From Phycomyces nitens (lineage: Eukaryota; Mucoromycota; Mucoromycetes; Mucorales; Phycomycetaceae), in contig JAHRBC010000005.1 of the NCBI GenBank assembly GCA_022702545.1, positions 3,038,001 through 3,102,000 of the forward strand: a stretch of DNA of 64,000 bases, read 5' to 3'. A model generated the notes under the pieces. The model did no database searches. It was not told the DNA's origin and saw only the letters and a list, made by a program, of their open reading frames with translations. Shown here one piece after another: positions 35,704 to 47,150 of this stretch. The stretch's first letter is position 1. Every line of letters starts with the position of its first letter. The position numbers and the translations under genes are program-made.

Positions 35704-38700
35704 TTAAGTGACAACTTTTCTAGGTAATGGAATAATCAGACGTTTTTGAGACCCTTGTTGGAGATTGTGAGTTGTCAATGCAAAGCAAGAATGCAGACGA
35801 TGTACTGGAATAATACACTCAACGGTCTCCTCTAAAAACCCCTTCTCCCACAGCTCCAGACCTTGGTTGATCAACGGTTGATATCTGCCAGCATTATACA
35901 TCGGAAACCATTTGATGAAAGCAAAAGTAGAAACTCTTTCGATTCCACCAATCTTGATAACATGAGTAAATAAATACTCAATCTGGCCGGGAAATTCAAC
36001 AAATTCACTTGTCGAATTGTCCAGAAACAAGACTTGTACAAAAGAACCGCGCTTTTTCTTTTCACCACTCCAATACTCTTGTCCTAGCAACGAAATCTTC
36101 TTCATCTTGCGAATCCGGTCGTTGATATAGACATGCCCTCCAAGTGGGATGCTATCCGTGGCACAGAAGGAAATGCCGGTGTCTTGGTAAGCCTTGTTAT
36201 AGAATTCGACCAAGTACTTATAATGATTGCCAGTCATTATAGATAAAGGCGACAATTTCAATGGCAACGAGGTCAATGGCAGGGCTTCACTTCCAGTGAC
36301 ATTAAACCATGGATTGGTGGCGGCTTGGAGAAACATATTGAGGCTGAATTGCAGATGTGGAGGGTGGCCGTACTCAGAATTCACCAAGGATCTGACAGGC
36401 GTCGGTGCTATTTGAGCAACTTCTTGGAGAAATTCTACCATGGGCGGTGAAAGTTTGGCAGTATAAAACTGAAGAAAGTTGCTGATAAACGCCTTTTCCA
36501 AGAAGACCTTCATGAAAGTAATCTCAAAGCCAGTGCGGCGATTTGTCTTGATGTTCTTGAGCTTGTCATTGTATCGTTCAAAGCTATACAACCAGAATGC
36601 ATAGACAGGGCCAAAGTCAAGCATAGACTCACGTAAGTGCATATGCAGATGCATGTTTGGTGTGATGCTGACAGTTCCATACAAAATCTCGCACTTTTCG
36701 CCAAAATTGCCAAGGAGCTGGTGTGCCTTGTCTATACTCTGAGTCATGACAGATGGTCCTGTCAATAGACGGCATGCATCAACGAATACTAGCCAGTTAT
36801 TGTAGTCTGTTTCTGGCAAAGCATTCTCCAGGACAACCAGCGAATACACAAGACACCACGATCGCCACTCGTCTGTCTTCATGTATGGGAACCCAGAAGC
36901 AATTTTGTTGGACAATACAGCATATCCAGGAGGAACAAGGATTGAATCTGCCAGATGCTGCATGCGGGCAAGAGTGGTACTGAGAAAATAGCCAAGGTCT
37001 CTCCAAATGTTGACCATCCGTTTGGCTGTGCCAAGAAACAAGTTGTGCATAGGATCCACAATTGTACACCAAACAGGATCAAAGTAATGTAGGCGGTGCA
37101 ATTCTGAATACCGGGTACCATTGTGCTTCTCCAACTCTGCTCGCTCGACGTCTGATTCTGCATTGAACCACATTTTGGCATGCACAGCATTGGTTGCCTG
37201 TTCTCTTGGTGTCCAATTCTCAACGTCAAATCCAGAGTAATCAATCTTGCTTGATCCATCGATCACCGAAAACTGACGTGCACACTTGTGACAGGCGTTG
37301 GTGCTTGCATGTCCTGTAAATCCCGCGGTTTTTCTTGCAGCAGGTATATCACAGGCAACACACATGAGAGCAGCACGAACACGAACACCACCAGGGAACA
37401 TAGCCGTCTTGATTGTCATTCCAGTGTAAAATTCAACCAATTCGTCAACAAGAGGCTCAAGAAAGTTGTTCATCTGATCGGTCTTTGCTTCCTTTGGCCC
37501 TGGCATGACACCAACAAGAATGATATTTTCTGGCTTCATCCTTTCTTCCCTGGGCAAGTTGTTGATCAACAGATACAACGCACCACTGGCATGAGTGCGC
37601 CCATTGAATGGCTGAAACCAATCCACGTTCAATGTCAACATGAGGGAATGGTTATCATCAACAAATGGCATATCGTTATCATCCAGCAACTCATTCCACA
37701 TTGCACCATCATATATATCAAGGAAGGTGTTCTCCACGGTCTCTCTTGATCTCCATTGCAATATCTTGTCCTCAAATCCAGGCTTACAGAGATACTGTGT
37801 CAAAGTGTTCTTGAGCGAATTGTATGGGAACACCATGAACGGAATAGGATCTCTGGCAGATTGATCGTGGAAAAGAGGATTGTTGCAAATTTGGGCTTGT
37901 GTGGTCGAGTACTTCTTGAAGGTGCATGCTGGCTGGTGATTGTCTGGCAAGTAAATTGCAAAGCACTTGTTGCAAACGGTGTACTTTACAATGCCTTTGG
38001 TCATGGTATCAAATCCGGTCATTGCTTTCAAGGCATTGACAGTAATAGGCAGGTCAGCATCCTTCTCAAAGGCAACAAGAAGATGGCGGAAGAATTTGAG
38101 CATGGCCGATCCTCCCGTTTGCACCAAGTAGAATGCTTGGAAGATAACACCAAAGATGGCCATGAACTGGCTAGTTTGGGACATGTCATGAATCTTCAAG
38201 GATCCAACTACAAAGGAAAGTATATGATAAATAACTTGTATACAATTAAATATGTTTGTATTTTATGTATACATACTTGAAGCCATCATTTGTTCAAAAC
38301 CATTGCCGCCATCAATCTCAGTCTCATCTTCATCGCTAGATTCATCATTTGAATCGGAATCCTCATTGTCAGCTGCAATGAGTGATGACTCAACATCTGA
38401 TTCCTCCTCAACGTCAAAAACATCGTCTTCTCTCAAGAAAGGTATCTGTTGTCCAGTAGTTTCGACTGACATGATAGAAAAGTTGTCTTCATCTATAATA
38501 AAATAAAAGTTAGTACCTGTAATTGTTAACCAAAATATATCGCACTTACAATCAATAAACTCATTAGAAACATCAGGCATTATGATATCTGACTCTTCTT
38601 CAACTGTGCTTCTGACATTGGCTGTAATAATTAACAACAAACATTATTAGATTATGAATAACGATATACAATTTCACTTACAATCATCTCTATCCTTGGG

Positions 38701-38838
38701 ACCAATGCTTGACACATTATCAGAATTCTTATGGCGCATGAATGTCTGTGCATTCTGCAATATTCCATCGGCTGTATATTTGGTACAGGCCAAACATTTG
38801 CACAGGAGGTTGTATGTTTCGTTTTTAATGTTATTCAT
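35704..38838 (-). CDS. E4 Tnp2-like transposase, 4 exons, ~982 aa
   Basis: Minus-strand exons 38838-38682, 38621-38550, 38492-38277 and 38207-35704 join in frame. The N-terminus MNNIKNETYNLLCKCLAC keeps the Cys motif; exon 3 is strongly acidic (DDVFDVEEESD). The core has LNVDWFQPFNG, INNLPREER, LVGVMPGPKE, ACDIPAARKTAGF, HASTNACHKC, DPMHNLFLGTAKRM and YAFWLYSFERYN, and the end is IPLPRKVVT. It is clearly in the same Tnp2 subfamily as E1-E3 and E5 but with many substitutions. The reading frame is intact although its accessory gene has a stop. Confidence 0.87.
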
Positions 38839-39443
38839 AATAAAGATTATATGAGCAAGAGGTATTATATTTGGCTCTTTTTTATATGAATCATATTTCA
38901 GAGCAAGATGATATATATTATTAATCCTATCATCAAACACACCATTTATTCATCATCGTCTTTTGATATCTGGGCTTTGAACCAATCTCCCTTAATATTT
39001 ATAAGCATTACAAACCCAATCTCTGTTAAATTCAAAAAAAATTGATGGATTACTAATGGTGCCGAAATTATTAATTATCCTTGAATATTATTTTTTTATT
39101 TTAAAATATTGGTCATTATTATTATGTACACATTGATTCATCTTAAATATATTGAATGTTTTGTCTATAAAATCAATAAAAAAGCAAGAATCATAAAAAT
39201 TTATATAGTTTATAAAAATGAAAAAAAATAGTACCAATTTTATTTATTTGTTTTGCAAAGTCATTTAAAATGTGTGCTATTTTGCGTCAAATCTGCAATT
39301 TAGAGCTCATATATGAAATAAAATGCAAAATTAGGTCTCATCATTAAAAAATCATCAAAATGATGGAGTTAGAATTCATTTTTAAAAATTCGTAATAATT
39401 CAAAATCTCTAATTCTGGCTAATACAACCCTTCTTTTGCAGTG
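38839..39443. other. E4 transposase-side terminal region
   Basis: This is 605 bp of AT-rich DNA between the transposase start and the E4 right end. It must contain the transposase promoter; I see no clear TATA assignment and no gene. Confidence 0.5.
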
Positions 39444-41035
39444 ATATGAGCAAGAACGGATGCCGCATCTGCCATGTTGTTGGCCAGTCTCCTGGACACG
39501 GCCAATATTTCCGTATGTTGCCTTCCGCCTCTCTGAGATCATTGGAAAGTTTCAAGAACTTTGCCGCTGCCCCTGCCTCCAACACCCAAGGCCTCACTGG
39601 TCAGTCTCCTCTGGCCGCTTTGAAGTTATTCTCTGGTCCCTTTTTCTTTGTGCTAGATGAGATGCACGGCCTTTGCCATGGTATTGGCAAGCAAGTCTGG
39701 GGCCTTCTTTCGGGAAAATATGGAAAGGCCAACCCATTCTTTCTTTCTGCTGCCGCCCAGAAAGAGATTGGTGCTGTGATGGTCAGCACAAGAAAAACCA
39801 TCCCCACATCATTCCACGGTGCCTGGAGAGATGTTTCCACAAAGGCTGGATACTTCCGTGTCATTGACTGGGCAGACTTTCTCATTTTTGTTGTCCCCAC
39901 CTTGGTCGCCAAGCAGATTCGTGACAAGGATGCCAGGAAGGAATTGCTTGGTCTTGTGCAGGCCTGTAACTTGCTCATGAGCTGGGAGCTATCAGCAGAA
40001 GAGCAATGCTTAATAAACAGGTATGTTTAGCAATATATGTATATATGTATTTGTCATTTTTAACTTATTGTGTGAATATTTTTTAGAAAATTGGTGTCAT
40101 GGAATGCCTACCTTGACATTCTCATGACAAATGGTAGTGTGGATCTCCAAATCTTTACCATTAACCAGCACATGCTCCAGCACTACCCTGCCATGATCAA
40201 CGCATATGGCCCCCCAAGAGCGTACAGTGCCAGATCTATTGAACGCGCAATTGGTGAGTACTCTAGAGCAATCAAGAGTAACTCTGCCATAGGTGTGAAC
40301 GCAGGGAATGTCATGGTCACTCTGGCCCATATCCGGCAACAACAACAACAAAGCAACAATAACCGAGCAACAACAACAAAGACAGTGACAATCCTGACAT
40401 ACGAAGATGCCTCTGCTGGCTGGCCAAGATGTGAAGAAGGTCGACTTGTTAATGCCAATTGTGATATTGAGTTCTGGGGCCCTTTGAGAAACAGAACTAT
40501 CTTTGATACTTTTGAAGGCATTAATTGTCTTTCAGAACTTCTTAGAGAATTCTATGTATCGAAGGGGGAAGAGTGCAGTGGTCTTGAAGCAGCCATACAA
40601 ACAAGCCGCAAGGCATTCATTAATGGTTGTGTGATTGACTCTGCACTTGACCAAAATACATCAAGAGAGGCTTATCATGTTCGTCTTCAACTACAAGTGG
40701 ATAAGAACCGCCGCAACCACCGCAGGTATTCTGGTGTCTATAAGGATTTCTTTGGCAAAGTCGTTCTGTTCTTTGAGCATGTGTTTGGTGGGAAGAGGTG
40801 GCCCCTTGCTCTTGTGTTAGTGTACCCTGTTCATGTCACTAATGGCATTCCAATTGTGTCAAATATTGAGGGCAAGATCAAAGTTGTGCATCTTTCAGAT
40901 TTGAAGGAGCTTGTCGGCCTGGTTGTCTCTGAACCAACACATAACACTATCACAACCAGTGTTACAAAATATGTTGTTTGGCCAGAGCTCAACCGTGGCT
41001 CAAAACTCGTCCTTGGTCAACTAGCTGACCTTTAA
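39444..41035 (+). pseudogene. E0 transposase, 3' half
   Basis: Exons are about 39444-40021 and 40087-41035 (donor GTATGT at 40021, acceptor TTTTTTAG at 40086). Continuing from the 5' half, it has GCRICHVVGQSPGHGQYF, VLDEMHGLCHGIGKQVWG (equivalent of DPMHNLFLG), FRVIDWADFLIFVVPTLV, FTINQHMLQHYPAMI and YGPPRAYSARSIERAIGEYS, a Gln/Asn-rich linker, and a C-terminal region ending KYVVWPELN. This half has no premature stop, but the gene as a whole is dead because of two stops upstream and the E4 insertion. The M elements keep fragments of this half only. Confidence 0.83.
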
Positions 41036-41331
41036 TTTATTTTTTATTTGTAATATTTTCTTTCAATTTTTTCAATATATTTTAATCAACCAAGTAATAA
41101 TACATATATTCTTGAGTTTTATACAACTGTCTTTAAATAATTCTTCATTGCAATCTATATTTTCCAAAAGTGTAAGATCTGTAGTTTAAATCTTGTTTTT
41201 CTCTCCTCTGAGTTTATATTTTGGGATTTATCTTGTTTTTTGTTTCAATTCCAAAGAATCATCGAGTTTTTGCTATTATAGACCTAAAATAAAGCTCCAA
41301 ATTCAAAAAACTGCTCCTTTTTCCCATAGTG

Positions 41332-42509
41332 TGAGCCTTCATCTAAGAGAAACAGACTAAGTCTTTAATATTCTTTAGGCTGCTCTTATTGGTTTTCTCA
41401 TATTTTTAGTATATGTTTTAGCGCACTTTTTCTTTTCCTCTTTTCCTTTAGCTGTTTTATCTTTGCTTTGGTTCTCTCCTTTGAAATAAAATCAAATAAC
41501 TCTCCATCACGTAAGATTGCCACCTTAATAAATGCCCGATTGGCATCTTGTATACCACATCTTCAGCTCTGCTATCTTTAATCAAGGAATGAAACACTCA
41601 TCTCATAATTTTTCAGACACTAAAAAAAGGTGAAAATTTTTTACAGCTATATTACACTAGAGTTTGTTGTTCCCCACCTCCCCACCTGGGAATCTCTGTA
41701 GAATATGCATATTGTTTTCTTAATGATGTACTCATTCTGCCAACTACCATTATATTCGAATTAGTTTTAAATCTTATGAGCTGACTTTACAGCAATATAT
41801 TTTCTATGGTAAGAATATTATAATATGTTTACACTTTAATTAATCATATTGCGCATTCTCTATTCTCCTTCTACTGCATCTAGTATATATATCTGTACAT
41901 TTCATATAGTGGCATTAATTCAAGAGATGCTTGGTATACCGATTAACAAGCACAATATATACTGGTATGCTATCCAAAACAATATGCTCGGTTTATTTGA
42001 TCGCTTCATTCTCTGACCACAATATCTTTATAGCAATTGATGAAGACCAAAGGCCTTCCAAGTCATAACAACATGTTGTTAGCATCGTGTATAGATTGAG
42101 TAAAAGGTTTGTACCATATACGTTTTATAATATTAAATAGTATTTGCTTTTGGTATGTTTCTATATTATTATTATATATATTTTAATATTATTTGAAATA
42201 AATCGAAATTATAATAAAAAATAAATCATTATTTCAAATAAATGGCAGTAAAAAAAGAATGGGTGCTAGTATATAAAGTAATATAAAAGAGAGGCTGTAG
42301 TATATAAAGAAACGATTTTGGTTGGATAAAAAAAACGGTAGCTGTGCCTATTCCTGCCTCATAACTACCCTTTTTTTTCGCACTAAAAAAATGGTAACAG
42401 CTACCGAAATCGCCTTATACAGAGTCTTTACTACCATTTTTTTTGGTGGGAAAAAACGGTAGTAATGCTACCAAAACGGTAGTTAGCTACCATTTTTTCT
42501 GCCGTAGTG
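41332..42509 (-). mobile_element. M-c, left part of an M element in reverse, cut by E0
   Basis: The segment is the reverse complement of M-a 953 to about 2672, ending in GCCGTAGTG at 42509. It has one 160-bp unit instead of three. At 41331/41332 it is interrupted by the E0 end. The other half should lie to the left of E0, beyond the window. It is inserted in a Tc1/mariner transposase gene. Confidence 0.82.
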
Positions 42510-42947
42510 AGCCCAATCCCCAGACCTGAACCCAATTGAGCATCTTTGGCATCATTTAAAGTTGCAACTTTCTTTATACTCTTTGAAGGCTAAAGGAGTA
42601 CATGAACTTTGGGAAAGATGTGATAAAGAATGGAACAATATCACGCAGGATATTTGTAAAAAGTATATAGATACAATGCCAGCAAGAGTTGAAGCAGTAA
42701 TTAAAGCAAAAGGCAAAAATATTAAATATTAATAAAAGTGGCAAAAGGGTTTGCATGTAATAAAAATCTTTGTATTTATTTATCTCAATATGTTTTGAAT
42801 CTCCGCTTATAAAATTTATAATAAATATACACCTAAAAAATATCTTTCAAATACTTTTTGTTTTATGCTAATATGATGCATATTCATAGAGATATTATAA
42901 GAATAATAAATAATATATAAACATGCGAACCCTTTATCCACCTACTG
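42510..42947 (+). mobile_element. Tc1/mariner right part, cut by M-c
   Basis: The right end, reversed, reads CAGTAGGTGGATAAAGGG, a typical Tc1 inverted end starting CAGT, followed by TA at 42948-42949, the expected target duplication. It contains the last 74 codons of a transposase. The left part is missing because M-c starts at 42509. After the TA the sequence is M-e (GCTGTAAAAAA as at 2124), so Tc1 was probably inserted in M-e. Confidence 0.85.
42511..42732 (+). pseudogene. Tc1/mariner transposase C-terminus
   Basis: The frame opens at the M-c junction with AQSPDLNPIEHLWHHLK, the hallmark around the third catalytic acid of Tc1-type DDE transposases, and runs open through ELWERCDKEWNNI and YIDTMPARVEAVIKAKG to TAA at 42730-42732. 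It is a normal C-terminal length. The 5' part of the gene is not in the window. Confidence 0.92.
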
Positions 42948-45576
42948 TAGCTGTAAAAAATTTTCACCTTTTTTTAGTATCTGAAAAATTATGAGATGAG
43001 TGTTTCATTCCTTGATTAAAGATAGCAGACTTGAAGATGTGGTATACAAGATTCCAATCGGATGTTTATGTCATTGACAACCTTACATAAGGGAGGGTCA
43101 TTTAGTTTTACTTCAAAAAAGTAGAGCAAAGAAAAGAAAAGAAATATAAACTAACCTCGGCGTAATACAGCTATAAAAAAATTTCATTTTTTTTGGTGCT
43201 TGAAAAAGGGTGAGATGTGTGTTTCATTCCTAGATTAAAAACAACAGAGCTGAAGATGTGGTATACAAGATGCCAATTGGGCATTTATTAAGGTGGCAAT
43301 CTTATGTGATGGAGAGTTATTCGATTTTATTTCAAAGGAGAGGACCAAAGCAAAGATAAAACAGCTAAAGGAAAAGAGAAAAAGAAAAAGTGCGCTAAAA
43401 CATATACTAAAAATATGAGAGAACCAATAAGAGCAGCCTAAAGAATATTAAAGCCCTGGTCTGTTTCTCTTTGATGAAGGCTCATTGCTCATTCCTAGTG
43501 GTATAAACCTATATCAAACAGTAGAAATATTATATTAATATTAAATTGAGAATAGATGAGCAACAAAAAAGCTCTAACTTATTGTACATCTGTCATGATT
43601 GGGGATTCAGCCTTGTCATCCATTTGAAATACCTCATCTTCCAAAAGAAAAGAACTGCTTGCTCTTTCCTGCTATAACATAATAAAAATATTGTATTAAT
43701 TATAATGTATATTCAAATGTTTGTTAATTAATAAACTTGCCTGGCTGTTCTCTGCTATTTTTCTCTTATGAGTCTGGTTTGCACTCTTAAAGGTGTCTTG
43801 AAGAAGATTCTTGGCACACCACATTCTTTTGCACTTGTAAATGTGGAGTGCTATTGTTCTAGCCGTGCCTCACTGGCCACAATCATTGATGACAGGTACA
43901 TTGATTTTGTCATCATTGACCAAGAAGTGTCTTTGCTGCTATTGCTATTATTAGTCAAATAATCTCTTACCTACCCATGGAAAAAGTAATTAGAGTATAC
44001 TCCAAGCTTATCACGTCAAACTTGAAGGGCGGTAGAAATGCCAGTTTGCTTTTTGAGCACTTTGCTGTTCATAGCTTTGTCAGTTCAGCAAACAGCTCTC
44101 CGAATTATCCTTGTACAAGTCAGCCGTCCACATATAATGAAGCAAGTTTCTTAGATCTTCCAGATGGTGTAAGTGCTGCCCAGCTATGGGAGCCATTCAA
44201 CTGACATGCCAGCTTGAATGATGATGACGTGGAAGGTGTCAGCAGCCCTGTTGTCAAGAATACTTTGGCAAAGTACTATGTGTGAAACAGTGTTATGAAC
44301 AGTATTGAACTTGATGACCCAACGATTGTTGTTACTTCTTGTCTTTGGAAAAATTCAACTGTACATTCTTCATGTATGTACCAAAGAATAAAAAACGAGA
44401 CCAGACGTGGCAATCATCATGTGATGTTTACCTGTCTGTACAGAAAGTGAGTATTGGTATTATTCAAAATACAAAATAGAGATCACTCGCATTTTTTATA
44501 TTTTTATCTAGCCATCGCAATATAACTATTCAAAGCTGATTTGTTGGCACTGTGGAATTTTATTTTGAGCATAAAGAGGTTGATGGCACACCGCACTTTC
44601 TGGAATTCGTTGAAGTGATGAAAGAGCATGGTACAGCAGCCCATGACTCTTCTGTGCCAATTGTAATACAGTGGTCACACAGCTCAGCTAGACAAACAAC
44701 CCAGCCAAAATATGCCATTATCAATGTGGATGACATTCAGCATCAAGTTGGGCTCATCCAGTACCCTCCAAGTGTTAATCAGTTCTTTGTCATTACACCA
44801 TATTATGTGTTTAATGAAAATCTGTGTATGTCCAGAGGCAACCATGCCACTTTATTAAAATTTTCCTTCTTTTTTCTTTACTTATAAATATCAATACCAA
44901 ATAAAATAAAATGGCTAATAATGTCAAAAATAAAAATTCGGTTTCAAAAAAACAGTAGCATAACTACCGTTTTGTTCACACAGGCAAAAAATTATTTTTC
45001 TCAAAAATGCGCAACATCTTTAACACCAAATAAAATGCTCATTTCAATAAACAAGGTTGTCTAAAAACTTACGAGCCCTTTCTATGGTACTACAACTACC
45101 TCATTGCCTGATGAAAAGACATTCCATGCAACTTTTATGATTCGGGATCGATGTCATTATCTTTCAACCACAATCTGCGGAGATAATGTGCTCTAATAAA
45201 TATTAATGTCATATAAAATAAAATAAAATGGCTAATAATATCAAAAACAAAAAATTAGTTTCAAAAAAAGGTAGTTATGCTACCGTTTTGTTCACACAGG
45301 CAAAAAATTATTTTTCTCAAAAATGCGCAACATTGTTAACACCAAATAAAATGCTCATTTCAATAAATAACGTTGCCTAAAAACTTACGAGCCCTTTCTA
45401 TGGTACTACAACTACCTCATTGCCTGATAAAAAGACATTCTATGCAACTTTTATGAATCGGCATCAATGACATTACCTTTCAACCACAATCTGTGGAGAT
45501 AAAGTGCTCTAAAATCATAAAAAACGGTAGTTATGCTACCGTTTTCGGCACAGCTACCGGTCCTTCCGCTGTAGTG
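42948..45576 (+). mobile_element. M-e, M element lacking its left part
   Basis: It aligns with M-a from about 2122 to the right end (TCCGCTGTAGTG at 45576) with only scattered differences. The left ~1.17 kb is absent at the Tc1 junction. Both copies share the transposase remnant and the paired ~330-bp right-end repeats (44920 and 45225 blocks, each with GGCTAATAAT). Confidence 0.85.
43768..44887 (+). pseudogene. C-terminal remnant of E0-type transposase in M-e
   Basis: Frames 43768-43962, 43977-44204 and 44552-44887 are near-identical to those of M-a (2960-4038). An additional TGA at 44283-44285 (after KYYV) replaces the open frame of M-a, and the last frame runs on longer because the final stop is changed. 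It is not functional. Confidence 0.7.
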
Positions 45577-47150
45577 GTATTATGTAGATAAAACTTATAA
45601 AATAAGCTACTTAATTGTATAGTTTTACTATTCTTTTGGTAATATATAATCGTGATCTGTAGTAGACTAAAAAGATATGGGGGTGAACTGAATCATTCTA
45701 CCTACTGGTATACAAGAATCCAATGTAGAATATTTAAATGTCCTCAAACAGTGCAAAACTTAAATATACATTGTAGCCACAATATATTCCTAGTCGATCT
45801 ACTCTTTTTTGCATTGTATTTTACAATACACAGACAGTTTGTGTCAGGGGAGATTGACCACTTACAAACAACCAGTTTTATCTTTCATTATCTTTTATAG
45901 TGGGTTTTATAATATGTTTTAACAGTCCATCAAGGATGATTGTAGACTATTGCAAGGTAATTGTAGTTATTCTATGCAAACAAGCCTCTCTGGTTTGTTG
46001 TTTTTTTGGAGCAATAGATTCTGAAAATTTTTATTTTTTGTTTTATTTGATAAAAAATACATTTGCGCTATATATTCTAGTCTCTAGATTATTTCTTTGG
46101 TATATCTATTCTACCAATTGATATTTCTTGGTCGGCACCATCAACTGGTTCTTAATAGAGCCAGGATACTTACCTAGCTGAGAGAAAGCCAATACTGTCT
46201 AAAAGTAAAAGAGAAGATTGTTAGTAAATTATTTTTATATAAATCATTCATTCTTATACTTACATTTTTAATATAATAAACAGAACATTTGATAGACTCT
46301 CTGTAATATACCAACAAATGATTATTGTCTAATAGATATATATTAATATTTGTAGATAAACAATATGTAATACTAAAATATTAGTTTACTTACAAGATAT
46401 AGTCATTGGAATGGCCAGATAATTTCAATCGGGAATCCATATAAGAGCATAGCAAGATGTCTGTGATAGATGTTATTAAAGAGGACATATTTATAATATA
46501 AAAAGTTTACCAGAATATTATATTGAGATAGATAGAAAAATAGAATTTGCAGCTATATATAAAAGAGTGATTTGGTTAATAAAGAATAGCTTTAGCATAA
46601 TATGATCTTACCTTTGGATATACAGCCAAGTGCAATAGAGAGCCCCATAATATATTTATAAGCAGTTACCTATGAATAATAAAATATATTGAGTAAAAAA
46701 TATATTCACAAGAGAAAGAAAAGAATTAATTACCAGAGTATTTTGCGGTAATATTTAGGCACAAAAGAATATAAAAAATAAAAAGGAAAAACAAATACTT
46801 TGTATTAAAAGGCTGTTTGACCCTGATAAAATGTAGGCAATAAAAATGATAATCCAAAAGAATATGCCTGCCGTCATTTTCATATCTTTGTAATTTATAG
46901 TTTATTAGGTTGAAAAAGATGTCTAGATATAGAACAAGAGTGTACACAATGCTGTTAAATAATAATAAAACTACAAGACAATTCATTATCTTCAGTCAAC
47001 TTATTTACTTGCAAGCATACAGGTCATATTTCTCTTCCTTCTTATGAGAATAAACATGATAATAATTGATTTGTTTATTATTTCTACTCCAATTAATTTA
47101 ATGATATAGTTACAAGAAGTAGAAATAAATCACAAACAAATATGATATCT
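45577..47150. other. AT-rich region without recognised genes
   Basis: About 1.6 kb with low-complexity AT. Minus-strand GTAAGT sites at about 46165 and 46260 bound short blocks (one contains ACAGTATTGGCTTTCTCTC), so this may be a decayed accessory-side region of a CACTG-type element. No end sequence was found. Confidence 0.35.

Larger units (their letters stand above)
25996..39443. mobile_element. E4, CACTG-type Tnp2 transposon with E3 nested inside
   Basis: Both ends read CACTGCAAAAGAAGGG inwards (16 identical bases), and the target duplication is ATA (25993-25995 and 39444-39446). It splits the E0 transposase codons, and removing it with one ATA rejoins that reading frame. Without E3 it is about 7.1 kb. 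The accessory gene (34074-35154, plus) and transposase (35704-38838, minus) converge. It is the most diverged of the five sister elements. Confidence 0.92.
24596..41331 (+). mobile_element. E0, CACTA-ended Tnp2 transposon, left end off-window, split by E4
   Basis: The right end is CCCATAGTG at 41331; reversed it reads CACTATGGGAAAAAGGAGC. It interrupts M-c, whose sequence resumes at 41332 with TGAGCCTTCATC. 24596-24744 holds the promoter region (CTATAAATATGAG at 24668) and the transposase gene follows. H is inserted just upstream of this gene, so the left end of E0 lies beyond H, outside the window. Confidence 0.65.

Noticed and set aside
953..45576. M-a and M-e as the two LTRs of one giant retrotransposon
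   Set aside because: They are near-identical direct repeats, but M-a has its own CACTA inverted ends and ACT duplication, and further copies (M-c reversed, M-b) lie elsewhere.
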